64,000 nt of DNA. Source: Truepera sp965215315. Its GTDB lineage: Bacteria > Deinococcota > Deinococci > Deinococcales > Trueperaceae. A program made the position numbers and the translations under genes. Under the pieces are notes generated by a model. The model was not told the origin of the DNA, searched no databases, and saw only the letters and a program-made list of their open reading frames with translations. This document shows, in pieces, positions 8,976-16,877 of the stretch (positions are counted from its first letter, which is position 1; the number at the start of each line of letters is the position of its first letter). The stretch is taken from NCBI GenBank assembly GCA_965215315.1, contig CBDCDB010000008.1, forward strand, positions 1,550,001 through 1,614,000, read 5' to 3'.

Positions 8976-10972
8976 GCTTTTCCTCCAAGAGTGCGAAACG
9001 GACGGTACGGCGTACCGTCTTCTTCATAAAACCCGAATCTGGTAAAAAACTCGACGTACTGAAGACGTAAAGGTTGCAGCGTGTGCCCGATAATCGTCAG
9101 GGCAATCGCTAGGGTGTGAACGGCTAGGGCGACAATGATGCCGAGGATCGGCCCGATGATAGGCGCAACCTCTCCGAGCGCAAAACCCAACTGGGTTGCC
9201 AAGTTTGCAACGAGCGCGGCCGACAAGCCGACCGCGAAAAGCCGCAAGTAAGACAGAATTGCACCCGAGTTCGAGATGAGTTCAACAATCATCAGCAGGA
9301 TGCGTGAACGTATGACGCCCAAGATGAAAATTGCAAAACCGACGATCGTCAAAAAAATGATAAAGCCGTTGACTGACTCTGTTAAGAAGCCGTAAGAAAA
9401 GATGACGACAGCAGCAAGGCCGCTGAACATCCCGACGCCTTCCCAAACGTGTTTCATATCGCCGTGCTGAAGACCGTAGTACGCGCGAATCGCCCAGCCG
9501 AACAGCACCTGAAAAACCCCAAACCCGAGCGACAGCAAGAGCAGAGGTTGAAACACTTCGACCCGGAAGAGCACAATCGGAATCCAACCGTACCCAGCCT
9601 CGTGGTGGAGCGTGGTGTAAAAGATCGGTTTGCCCGTCGGCCAGTATTCTAAAAAGTTGCCGAAAAACTCGCCGTAAAGAAAGCCCCAGAGGATCGACCA
9701 CGCCGCGCACCAGTTGATGACAGTGCCGATTGACGGCATCGCTGCGGGTTGCAGGGTGATGCCGATAGGCCCGAGGCTCAGAGATTTACCGGCTTTACCG
9801 CGTGCTCGTAACCAGAGGCCGAGTGCCAGAAAAATTAGGCCAAAGCCAATATCGCCGACAACCAGGCCGAAGAATAGCGGGAAAAAGACCGCTAATGTCC
9901 AGGCAGGGTCGAAGTAGCCGTACTTAGGCGGCGAGAAAAGAGACAAGAGACCCTCGAAGGGTTTGACCCAACCGGGGTTCTCGAGCTTCACCGGAATCGC
10001 CTCGTCGTGGTGGTCGTCGGCGCGGCGGCTCTCGGTAACGATACCCGAACCGAACTGTTTCTCGAGCGCAGCGACAACTCGTGAGCGCTCATCCGAAGGC
10101 ACCCAGCCCTGCAAAGCGAAGCTGTAACGCCCCCCCGCCATACCGCCGAGAGCGTCGTAACGCGCCCGGTAGGTCAGCGCCGTATCACGCATCAGCAGGA
10201 GTTTAGTGCCGTTTATTTTACCAAGTTCAGCAAGTTCGCTGTCGATGGTCTGACGGCGTTTAGGCAGCGACTGTGACCGTTCCGTCATCAGATGGACGGC
10301 TTTGGCGACCCCTTCGTTGGCGTAACGTTCGGGTAAACTAAGCTCCCCGAGACCCAAGCGCGAAAGCGTCGTTAACAATTCAGCGTGGTCGGCTTTTGCA
10401 ACTACGACGACAGCGACGTAAGCCTTACCCTGCGGCCTTAGCGCCAGCTCGTAGCGCTCAGAGAGCATTTCGTTGAGAGCTGCTCGAGTCTTCTCCAACA
10501 CGTCTTCGTTTGAAATTAAAAAGGCAGCACTATCCAGGTAGCGGCTGTTTTCCAGCGGAGCCAAGAGCGGCGCGAGATCACGAAACTGCGGCAAGTACGC
10601 ATTTATAACGTCTTGTTCGTCAGCGATCTGCGCGCGTTCAGCGATGAGGCGATCCGTCTGCGCCCCAACCTCGGCGAGGTAATCCTCGATATCGCCCAGG
10701 CTGCTCGGCATACGGTCGCGGTCTTTGTTGCTTACTCTGGGCGTTGGTTGACCCTCTAGGCCGAAACTCGAGAGCAACCCTTCGCTACGGGCGACCGCCG
10801 CGTCCCACGCCTCTTCGGTCTGCTTGTCGGTATCACCGACCTCGAAGCGACCGAGCTCTTCACTGTGAACCGGAACGAGCTGCACCACCCCAAGTTGCTG
10901 AAGGCTGGCAAGCACCTCTTTGGCGATGCCTTTACGCCCGACGACGAGCAGCTGATCCATTGCAGAAATCAT
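8972..10972 (-). CDS. atpI: V-type ATP synthase subunit I
   Basis: Membrane stator subunit (666 residues) that forms the two ion half-channels next to the c-ring. The N-terminal half (1-330) is a soluble collar with coiled coils, and the C-terminal half has seven or eight membrane helices, including GWIPIVLFRVEVFQPLLLLS and ISNSGAILSYLRLFAVGLSAA, where the conserved channel Arg sits. I chose ATG 10972 (MISAMDQLLVVGRKGIAKEV), the family's usual N terminus. Longer frames read back through subunit H. It ends in an ATGA overlap with K. Confidence 0.94.
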   Translation of the reverse strand: MISAMDQLLVVGRKGIAKEVLASLQQLGVVQLVPVHSEELGRFEVGDTDKQTEEAWDAAVARSEGLLSSFGLEGQPTPRVSNKDRDRMPSSLGDIEDYLAEVGAQTDRLIAERAQIADEQDVINAYLPQFRDLAPLLAPLENSRYLDSAAFLISNEDVLEKTRAALNEMLSERYELALRPQGKAYVAVVVVAKADHAELLTTLSRLGLGELSLPERYANEGVAKAVHLMTERSQSLPKRRQTIDSELAELGKINGTKLLLMRDTALTYRARYDALGGMAGGRYSFALQGWVPSDERSRVVAALEKQFGSGIVTESRRADDHHDEAIPVKLENPGWVKPFEGLLSLFSPPKYGYFDPAWTLAVFFPLFFGLVVGDIGFGLIFLALGLWLRARGKAGKSLSLGPIGITLQPAAMPSIGTVINWCAAWSILWGFLYGEFFGNFLEYWPTGKPIFYTTLHHEAGYGWIPIVLFRVEVFQPLLLLSLGFGVFQVLFGWAIRAYYGLQHGDMKHVWEGVGMFSGLAAVVIFSYGFLTESVNGFIIFLTIVGFAIFILGVIRSRILLMIVELISNSGAILSYLRLFAVGLSAALVANLATQLGFALGEVAPIIGPILGIIVALAVHTLAIALTIIGHTLQPLRLQYVEFFTRFGFYEEDGTPYRPFRTLGGKA

Positions 10973-10979
10973 GACGAGA

Positions 10980-11300
10980 TCACGGCAGCACCTGCTCCAT
11001 GATCCGCTCGACAGCCCTGTCGCGCCCTTTTTTGCCCCTAGCCTCAGCTTCGGCAACATCTTTTTTGGCGCGCTCCAACGTTTCATCGCGGGCCGCGCTG
11101 CTCTCGCTTTCAGCTTCGTCACGCCGTTTCTGGGCAGCTTTGTCCGCGCGTTCAGCGGCGCTCTGGCGGATGTCTTCCGCCTTTTTCTCCGCGTCAGCGA
11201 CGATCTGAGCCGCCTCTTGTTCGGCCTGCTCTATCTTCCCCAGGAGTTGCTGCTCTTCGTCGGCGAGACGTTGCAGTAATTTTTCACCCTGCGCTTCCAA
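10980..11300 (-). CDS. atpH: V-type ATP synthase subunit H (G), TTG start
   Basis: Peripheral-stalk partner of subunit E: 106 residues of nearly continuous coiled coil, rich in Ala, Glu, Lys and Arg (EQAEQEAAQIVADAEKKAED), ending MEQVLP as in Thermus. The ribosome site decides the start. AAGGAGG is followed by five bases and then TTG at 11300 (LEAQGEKLLQRLA). An in-frame GTG at 11330 lies upstream of that site and has none of its own. As first gene of the operon, its TTG start could lower stalk protein output relative to the rest. Confidence 0.88.
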   Translation of the reverse strand: MEAQGEKLLQRLADEEQQLLGKIEQAEQEAAQIVADAEKKAEDIRQSAAERADKAAQKRRDEAESESSAARDETLERAKKDVAEAEARGKKGRDRAVERIMEQVLP

Positions 11301-11404
11301 GCGATCCTCCTTCCCTATGGTCAAAGACACACGCTTACGCGGTTCCGGCGTCGTTGTAAAAAGCTGTAGCCAGAGCCGGGTTAAACGCTAGCGTCTTACG
11401 GCAT

Positions 11405-11431
11405 AAAAAAACGCGAAATAGACCTATCGCG
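11405..11431 (-). promoter_or_regulatory. Leader hairpin with T-run at the start of the ATP synthase transcript
   Basis: On the minus strand CGCGA (11431-11427) and TCGCG (11416-11412) form a short stem with partial extension, followed directly by seven T residues (11411-11405). It begins only about 8 bases after the predicted transcription start. It looks like an intrinsic terminator or a 5' protective stem. No gene upstream on this strand needs termination here. Confidence 0.45.
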
Positions 11432-11444
11432 CTTTATGTGGCTC

Positions 11445-11474
11445 AGCATAGCAACCCGCTTTGGTAAGTGTCAA
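11445..11474 (-). promoter_or_regulatory. Sigma70-type promoter of the V-type ATP synthase operon
   Basis: Minus strand TTGACA (11474-11469), 18-base spacer, TATGCT (11450-11445). The transcript would start near 11438, leaving a leader of about 140 bases before the TTG of subunit H. The region 11301-11635 holds this promoter, the leader hairpin and a small GGGAC/GTCCC hairpin at 11571-11584; I see no gene in it. Confidence 0.75.
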
Positions 11475-11635
11475 CGAAAGAGATGGGTAGGGCTCGAGGG
11501 TCCAATTGTACTTTGGCACTGCTATTTGAAGTTTGGAAGTGACAGATAAAACCGGGTTTACGTGAGAATAGGGACAAGAGTCCCAGGCCTTATTTCGTTT
11601 GAGGTTCGATTCAACGTTCAAAAAAGGTATTTGTT

Positions 11636-12931
11636 ATGCTTAAAAATATGTTCGATCCTGAGATAGGTTTTACATCAGACGTGGTTCGTGATCCAGATAG
11701 ATTTGTTGGTAGGACAGACGATATAAGAGATTGCATAACAGCCTTGAATACATCTCTAGGGCTTATAGCAGTTTACGGAAAACGTGGAGTTGGCAAATCT
11801 TCGCTGCTACGACAAGTTCAACAAATGGCAACAGGAGACTATTCACTGGCAAAGAGGGCAGGGTTGAGCCATTTAATACCAAAAAACCCTCGCAAGTATC
11901 TAACTATTTTCTATACGTGTGATTCTAGTATCAACGATAGTGAAAGTTTACTGAGGCGCTTATGCAACGACCAAGACGACGAAGACGGTCTCTTAAGGCT
12001 TGTGCCAAATGACGGCAAAGAAATAACCGAATTCTCGAGGTCAAAAGCCGTCAATGCCGGAACAGACCTCAAAGTTGTTCAGTGGGGAGTTTCGGGTGTT
12101 GAGACCTCCAAGTATGCTCGCGTTGTCCCAAATGATACGGTACAGACATTTCGCAACTTCATAAATGCGGTGGAAGTTCATCAAGTCAGACGAATGAAGT
12201 ACAACGGCATCTTGATTTTACTTGACGAATTTGACGTTATTAAAAATCGGGCGAACTTAGGTTCTCTCGTAAAATCTTTAAGTAGCAATGCAGTAAAGTT
12301 TGCGGTGTGCGGTATAGGAAAGGACATAAACGAATTAGTTGAAGATCACGCATCTGTTGAACGATTATTAGAAAGCGGCTCTGTTTTCGTGCGTCCAATG
12401 CATAGTGAAGAGAGCAAAGAAATTGTGCATACAGCAGAGCGGCTATTCAGAAATAAAGTGACATTTGACGAGCCAGTTGCGGAGGGGATAGCAGAAATCT
12501 CACAAGGGTATCCATATTTGACCCAACTTATAGGCAAAACTTGCATAACTGTAGCTAATGAGACAAACAAATCCCATATAACTTCAGAGATATTTGCCGA
12601 AGTGCGTGAACGGATAAGAAGTGGAAGAGCTTTTCCTACTCTCGAGAGATCATACAAGCAGGCCATCGGTGACTCTGACGGCAGACAAACCCTCTTGCAC
12701 CTTTTAGCTGAACAGAAAGAAGAGTTAAGCGATTTCAGGGGAATGCAAGGTCAAGTTTATCTCAAAAAAGTAAGAGTTGAAGCCCAGGATTTCGAGGTTG
12801 ACCATATTGACCAACTGGTTCCAAGGCTTGTAGATCAGAAGTACGGCCCCGTTTTGACCAAAGTGGATAACGGAGTGTACGAGTTTGTGAATCCAGTGTT
12901 TAGGGTGTACGTGACTTTAAGGCATTTGTAG
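11636..12931 (+). CDS. AAA/ORC-like P-loop ATPase, AT-rich, function unknown
   Basis: Protein of 431 residues. Residues about 20-40 contain the FVGRTDDI motif typical of archaeal-type and STAND-like AAA ATPases, followed by Walker A GKRGVGKSS (about 48-56) and Walker B ILILLDEFD (about 198-206). The C-terminal third (about 345-431) looks like a winged-helix region (DHIDQLVPRLVDQKYG). ATG 11636 has AAAGG upstream. Base composition is clearly more AT-rich than the flanking operons, and the gene stands alone between two minus-strand operons. This suggests a transferred single-gene cargo. It could be a defence or replication-related ATPase, but I see no effector domain. Confidence 0.8.
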   Translation: MLKNMFDPEIGFTSDVVRDPDRFVGRTDDIRDCITALNTSLGLIAVYGKRGVGKSSLLRQVQQMATGDYSLAKRAGLSHLIPKNPRKYLTIFYTCDSSINDSESLLRRLCNDQDDEDGLLRLVPNDGKEITEFSRSKAVNAGTDLKVVQWGVSGVETSKYARVVPNDTVQTFRNFINAVEVHQVRRMKYNGILILLDEFDVIKNRANLGSLVKSLSSNAVKFAVCGIGKDINELVEDHASVERLLESGSVFVRPMHSEESKEIVHTAERLFRNKVTFDEPVAEGIAEISQGYPYLTQLIGKTCITVANETNKSHITSEIFAEVRERIRSGRAFPTLERSYKQAIGDSDGRQTLLHLLAEQKEELSDFRGMQGQVYLKKVRVEAQDFEVDHIDQLVPRLVDQKYGPVLTKVDNGVYEFVNPVFRVYVTLRHL

Positions 12932-12979
12932 AACCCTCTTTAGTAGTGTTTACGAAATTTTTCTACAGTGTTAAGGTTT

Positions 12980-14872
12980 TCAACCTAATACGTCCAGCGC
13001 CTCATCATCCGTCACCGTCTCATCCATCTCTTTACGCCGCGTCGCCCACGCCGGAAACGGAAAGTTCAGCATCATCGGTTGCGGCACATCGGGCTGATGG
13101 ACAATCATCGTACCGGGAGCCAAAATGGTCGCACGGCCCAAAAAGCTGCGCGGCATAAACCGGTATTCGGCGCGTTCACTTTCAGCAGCATCTAAGCGCC
13201 CGACAATCCGCACGGCGGCGTTACTTACCACCCGGCGCTCAACTTCGCTGGCGGTTTGCTGCGCCCCAATGAGGATAATCCCCAAACTCCGCCCGCGTTC
13301 GGCGATGTCTAAGAGCACATCTTTGATGGGGCTGTCACCCTCGGCGGGCGCGTATTTATTCAGCTCGTCCAACACGACAAAGATTTGACCACGGCTGTTC
13401 CGGCCTTCTTGGGCTTCAAAAACGCCCCGTAAAAGCACACCGACGACGAACATCTGCGCTAGCGGCGCAAGGGTGTGGATGTCTACGACGTGAACTTGTT
13501 CGGGGCTGTCGAGTAGCTCGAGCCGTGACCTTTTCACCTCCCCCGCCGAGAGGTCGCCGCGAACGAGTGCCCGCAGATGTTTTGATGCGCCCCGTAACCG
13601 CCGAATCAGCGCCTCACGGGTCGCTTTGGCTTGATTGGCGGTCCAGCGCGGGTCGCCGCCTTTGTTGCTGCCGCCTGCGCCGTCGTCTTCACCCGCGTTC
13701 TTTTTAAGCAGTTTGTACTCGAGGTACTCCACCAAATCGTCAAACTTGGTCAGCCGTACGCCTAAACCACTACCCAGACGGTCAATCGAGACGCCCTCGT
13801 CCGCGCCCATCCGCACGCGGCCCTTTGCGTCTAAGTCACGTTCTAAGGCAAAATCTGCGTCGCCGTCTTCGGTCTCGAGGTGTGGCCCCCGCTGTTTTTC
13901 AGCCAGCTTAAAAAGGCGTTCTTCTAAGTGCGAGACTAGAAAGCCCAAGTTGGTCATCGCATCTTTGTCGGCTAGGACGAAAGGCAGCATCCGTTCCCTT
14001 GCAAAGTCACGCAGCGTCCAGAGGTAAGGCGACACTCCGCCCCGCCCCTGCGCGGAGGCCATCACGCCACTGCCCTCTAAGGCAGGCGCGTGCAGCCCAA
14101 CGCTTTCAAACGGCTTCGCGGGCAAATCCAGGATCTCGTAACGGGTACGGTCGCTGCGGCGCTTAGCCTGCCACTTTCCTTCTTGCTCATCAAAGTCTTT
14201 GTTCGCCTTGTCCAAAAAGAGTAGGTCTTCACCCTTGACGTTAAAAATCAGTGCCTTGCTCGCGTTGATATTTTGTAGCAAACTCGTTGGCGTGTCTCTT
14301 TTGCGGTTTTGGGCGTTGAAAATGCTGTACAGGAGAAAGAGCGCATACGAGGTTTTGGTCGCAATTCCGGAAATCCCCGAGATGTTGATGTGCGCGCCCT
14401 TTTGCCCGCTGATAAAGTCAAAGTTGATAAAGCCCGGCTCGCCGTTGCGAAGTACGCCTGCCGGAAGCGGCGCGTCCATACTGTCGAGATATAAGGCTTT
14501 CTCGAGCGCCTCCCCCGTAGCCAACCGCACCGAATCGCCGGGGGTCGGCGGGATGTAGTCTTCAGGTTCGACGCGGGTCACGAGGACGTGCGCGGCGTAA
14601 GCGATGTTGGCAGGCATCAGACCACTGCTCACAAGCTCGGTGTCGCCATCAAACTGCACACCCTCAAAACGGCGACGCACCTCGTCTACCACGCCGTAAA
14701 AGATGACCTTTTCCCTGCTGCTGCTCGGGTCTTCGACTTCAACGACGATGAGGTCATCGAGCTGCACCTTGCAGCCGTCCAACACGCCGAACCAAAACTG
14801 CAAGGGCGTCGCGTCTTCGGTGCCCAGCACCATCCCAATAGGCAGGTCGCTGAACTGGATGATTTCAGCCAC
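12980..14872 (-). CDS. herA: HerA-like DNA translocase (DUF87 ATPase)
   Basis: Hexameric DNA-pumping ATPase that works with NurA in end resection at double-strand breaks. The 630 residues contain an N-terminal beta-barrel HAS-like domain, a RecA-type core with Walker B QIFVVLDELNKYAP (about residue 500) and the trans-acting segment GAQQTASEVERRVVSNAAVRIVGRLD. The expected Walker A position reads GISGIATKTS (about 172). It keeps the Lys and Thr but lacks the Gly before Lys, so it is a variant P-loop. Start GTG 14872 shares a base with the TAG of NurA (TAGTG), so the two are translationally coupled. Confidence 0.87.
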   Translation of the reverse strand: MAEIIQFSDLPIGMVLGTEDATPLQFWFGVLDGCKVQLDDLIVVEVEDPSSSREKVIFYGVVDEVRRRFEGVQFDGDTELVSSGLMPANIAYAAHVLVTRVEPEDYIPPTPGDSVRLATGEALEKALYLDSMDAPLPAGVLRNGEPGFINFDFISGQKGAHINISGISGIATKTSYALFLLYSIFNAQNRKRDTPTSLLQNINASKALIFNVKGEDLLFLDKANKDFDEQEGKWQAKRRSDRTRYEILDLPAKPFESVGLHAPALEGSGVMASAQGRGGVSPYLWTLRDFARERMLPFVLADKDAMTNLGFLVSHLEERLFKLAEKQRGPHLETEDGDADFALERDLDAKGRVRMGADEGVSIDRLGSGLGVRLTKFDDLVEYLEYKLLKKNAGEDDGAGGSNKGGDPRWTANQAKATREALIRRLRGASKHLRALVRGDLSAGEVKRSRLELLDSPEQVHVVDIHTLAPLAQMFVVGVLLRGVFEAQEGRNSRGQIFVVLDELNKYAPAEGDSPIKDVLLDIAERGRSLGIILIGAQQTASEVERRVVSNAAVRIVGRLDAAESERAEYRFMPRSFLGRATILAPGTMIVHQPDVPQPMMLNFPFPAWATRRKEMDETVTDDEALDVLG

Positions 14873-15882
14873 TATGCCGCGTCTCCTAAACTCGCCAAAT
14901 GCTGCATCACCCGGCGGCGGATAATCTGCGCGTTCCCCATACGCCGCGAGAGTTCGCCCTCGAGCGCTCTGATAGGTAGAAGCTGCTGCGGCGCACGTGG
15001 GTCTTGGTGTTGACGGCTGGCGAACTCAGGCAAATTCAGGCAGCTCCAGTCGGCGAGGTTCGCTGTCCACGAGAGCCTTTCGCTCCAGTTCGGCCCCGCA
15101 TACGCTTGCAGCCGCACCATCCCCGCGAGGCTGTAGAGCCACGGGCGCGGGTCGCGCAGCCGTAAAAACCATTCGAAATAGCTGTTTTCGGCGTCACGGG
15201 TACGCACCAAATACAGGGGGGAGCGTTCGCCTTGCTCAAGCGCGCGCACCACGTTCAGCTCAGTTTCCGAAATTTTCGGTTCGTGAATCGTTTTGAGGTA
15301 GCCGATGACGTTTTTTTCGCCGCTCAAAAAGGGTCGCGGGCCGTCACAGACAATCAGCGCGGCTGGATTCTGACTGACGAGTCTCGAGGCCAACCGTTTT
15401 TCCGCGTCTAACATCTCGGTTTGAAGCCGCCGCACCACCGCGTCGGGGTCACGTTCCGCCGTTCCGACGACCTCGTAGTGAAGCTTGCCCAACCGTGAGC
15501 GCGTCTCCAGAAGCGCAAAGTCCGCGGTACTGTGACCGCTGCTGAGCGCACAGATACGGCGTACGAAGAGCGTCTCTTCTCCGTGCAAAAAGCTTGCCTG
15601 ACGGCTTTTGTTCGCGCAACATGACACGACGCCGACGCCGTAAGTACCGAGTGCGCCGAACGCCACCTGCGCGGCATCTTGCTCGAGTAAAACTCTCGCC
15701 TCAATCCGGCGGCTCCCGTCTAAAAAGTAGAGGTCATCCCAAAATGTTCCGGCGTGCTCAGGTTCACGGCGTTGCCACGGCCCTTCGACGCTCGTATCTA
15801 CGTCTTCGCGGCCGTCACCGGCGGTTTCTGCGTGATAGGCGGTGTTGTATTCAACCGCCCAGGGGTCGAGTCTTAAGCGCAC
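14872..15882 (-). CDS. nurA: NurA-domain DNA repair nuclease
   Basis: Predicted 5'-3' nuclease and partner of the HerA-like ATPase. It has 336 residues. The first catalytic acidic motif is FLDGSRR (Asp about 55), and the second is LIVCDGPRPFL (about residue 200), as in NurA proteins. The start GTG 15882 is supported by TATGCT six bases upstream (15889-15894), the leaderless pattern seen elsewhere here. An in-frame TTG at 15918 would put the promoter inside the gene. It is first in a two-gene operon and diverges from ytxJ. Confidence 0.85.
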   Translation of the reverse strand: MRLRLDPWAVEYNTAYHAETAGDGREDVDTSVEGPWQRREPEHAGTFWDDLYFLDGSRRIEARVLLEQDAAQVAFGALGTYGVGVVSCCANKSRQASFLHGEETLFVRRICALSSGHSTADFALLETRSRLGKLHYEVVGTAERDPDAVVRRLQTEMLDAEKRLASRLVSQNPAALIVCDGPRPFLSGEKNVIGYLKTIHEPKISETELNVVRALEQGERSPLYLVRTRDAENSYFEWFLRLRDPRPWLYSLAGMVRLQAYAGPNWSERLSWTANLADWSCLNLPEFASRQHQDPRAPQQLLPIRALEGELSRRMGNAQIIRRRVMQHLASLGDAA

Positions 15883-15888
15883 GTTAAG

Positions 15889-15894
15889 AGCATA
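15889..15894 (-). promoter_or_regulatory. -10 box of leaderless nurA-herA transcript
   Basis: TATGCT on the minus strand, six bases before the GTG of nurA, placing the transcript start at or next to the start codon. No clear -35 box is visible. Confidence 0.6.
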
Positions 15895-15939
15895 CCTCTT
15901 AGGGTGCGGCGTACCCAAATAGAAGTGAGGCTAAAAAGT

Positions 15940-15945
15940 TATACT
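15940..15945 (+). promoter_or_regulatory. -10 box of leaderless ytxJ transcript
   Basis: TATACT followed by six bases and the ATG of ytxJ. It diverges from the nurA promoter; the two start codons are 70 bases apart. Confidence 0.6.
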
Positions 15946-15951
15946 GAACCC

Positions 15952-16293
15952 ATGACCCTGCCTCCAATTGAAATTTTGAAATCTATAGACGACTTAGAGG
16001 CTGTTGCTGAAGCGTCCCAAAAAGAACCCGTGCTGCTGTTCAAACACAGCATGACTTGTCCGTTTAGCGCTAGGGCGCAAGAGCAATTTGTCGAGGTTGA
16101 GGGCGTCCCCCGCTACGCCCTGACGGTGCAGTACGCCAAAGATGTTTCAGCCGCTGCCGCCGAGCGCTTCGGTGCTGAACACGCCTCGCCGCAGCTCCTG
16201 ATTATCAAGAAGGGTGAAGTCATCGGGAACTTGTACCGTGATGAGATTCAGACGGAAGCTATCGAGAAGCTGGTCGCGTCAGCTAAAAGCTGA
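15952..16293 (+). CDS. ytxJ: Bacillithiol-system redox protein YtxJ (monothiol bacilliredoxin)
   Basis: Thioredoxin-fold protein of 113 residues that removes bacillithiol from oxidised protein thiols. Its single active Cys is in KHSMTCPFSARA (about residue 35), and the cis-Pro loop is HASPQLLIIKKGE. There is no second active Cys, consistent with a monothiol type. The first ATG (15952) directly follows a -10 box, so the mRNA is probably leaderless. The frame is open further upstream, but no start there has support. Bacillithiol use is known in Deinococcus. Confidence 0.88.
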   Translation: MTLPPIEILKSIDDLEAVAEASQKEPVLLFKHSMTCPFSARAQEQFVEVEGVPRYALTVQYAKDVSAAAAERFGAEHASPQLLIIKKGEVIGNLYRDEIQTEAIEKLVASAKS

Positions 16294-16311
16294 GAGAAGC
16301 ACCCCTAGCCG

Positions 16312-16875
16312 ATGATTCGCATCGTTCCCTATAAACCCGCTTGGCAGGTAGAGTTTACGGCGATTGGCGCAGAAATGCGCGCAGCACTAGGGGACACTGC
16401 TTTAGCTGTTCACCACATCGGTTCGACGAGCGTGCCGGGTTTAGCTGCAAAAGATGTGATTGACGTTCAGGTGACAGTTGCCGACCTGAACGTCCCGCCA
16501 CAGCATCCCTTAGAAAGCGCAGGATTTACCTTCCGCGATGACATTCGTAGAGACCACGCGCCGCCCGGTATGACGCTTGCGCTGAAGGAACTCGAGAAAC
16601 GCTACTTCCAGCGACTCGAGCGGCCCGTCCATCTCCATATTCGCGCCGCAAATCGCTTTAATCAGCGGTACGCGCTCCTCTGCCGCGATTTTTTACGGCT
16701 CCAGCCGCTTGCTCGGGACGCTTACGCCGAAGTCAAAACGCAGCTTGCACGTTATTTTCCTGACAACACAGAAGCCTACTACGACATCAAAGACCCAGTC
16801 TTTGATGTGCTGATGGCGGGGGCGTTCGCGTGGGCCGATCTGACCGATTGGCAGTTGCCGCCTTCAGACGCCTGA
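16312..16875 (+). CDS. GrpB family protein (UPF0157), nucleotidyltransferase fold
   Basis: Protein of 187 residues with the family motifs YKPAWQVEF, HHIGSTSVPGLAAKDVIDVQV and FRDDIRRDHAPPG. HIGSTSVPG matches the glycine-serine motif of the nucleotidyltransferase fold, with Asp residues in KDVIDVQV. The biological role of the family is unknown in most bacteria. It follows ytxJ by 18 bases and may share its transcript. Normal length. Confidence 0.85.
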   Translation: MIRIVPYKPAWQVEFTAIGAEMRAALGDTALAVHHIGSTSVPGLAAKDVIDVQVTVADLNVPPQHPLESAGFTFRDDIRRDHAPPGMTLALKELEKRYFQRLERPVHLHIRAANRFNQRYALLCRDFLRLQPLARDAYAEVKTQLARYFPDNTEAYYDIKDPVFDVLMAGAFAWADLTDWQLPPSDA

Positions 16876-16877
16876 AG

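Noticed and set aside
15904..15951. Longer N terminus for ytxJ
   Set aside because: The extra frame lies over the -10 box of the gene and would be untranscribed; the first ATG gives the normal family length.
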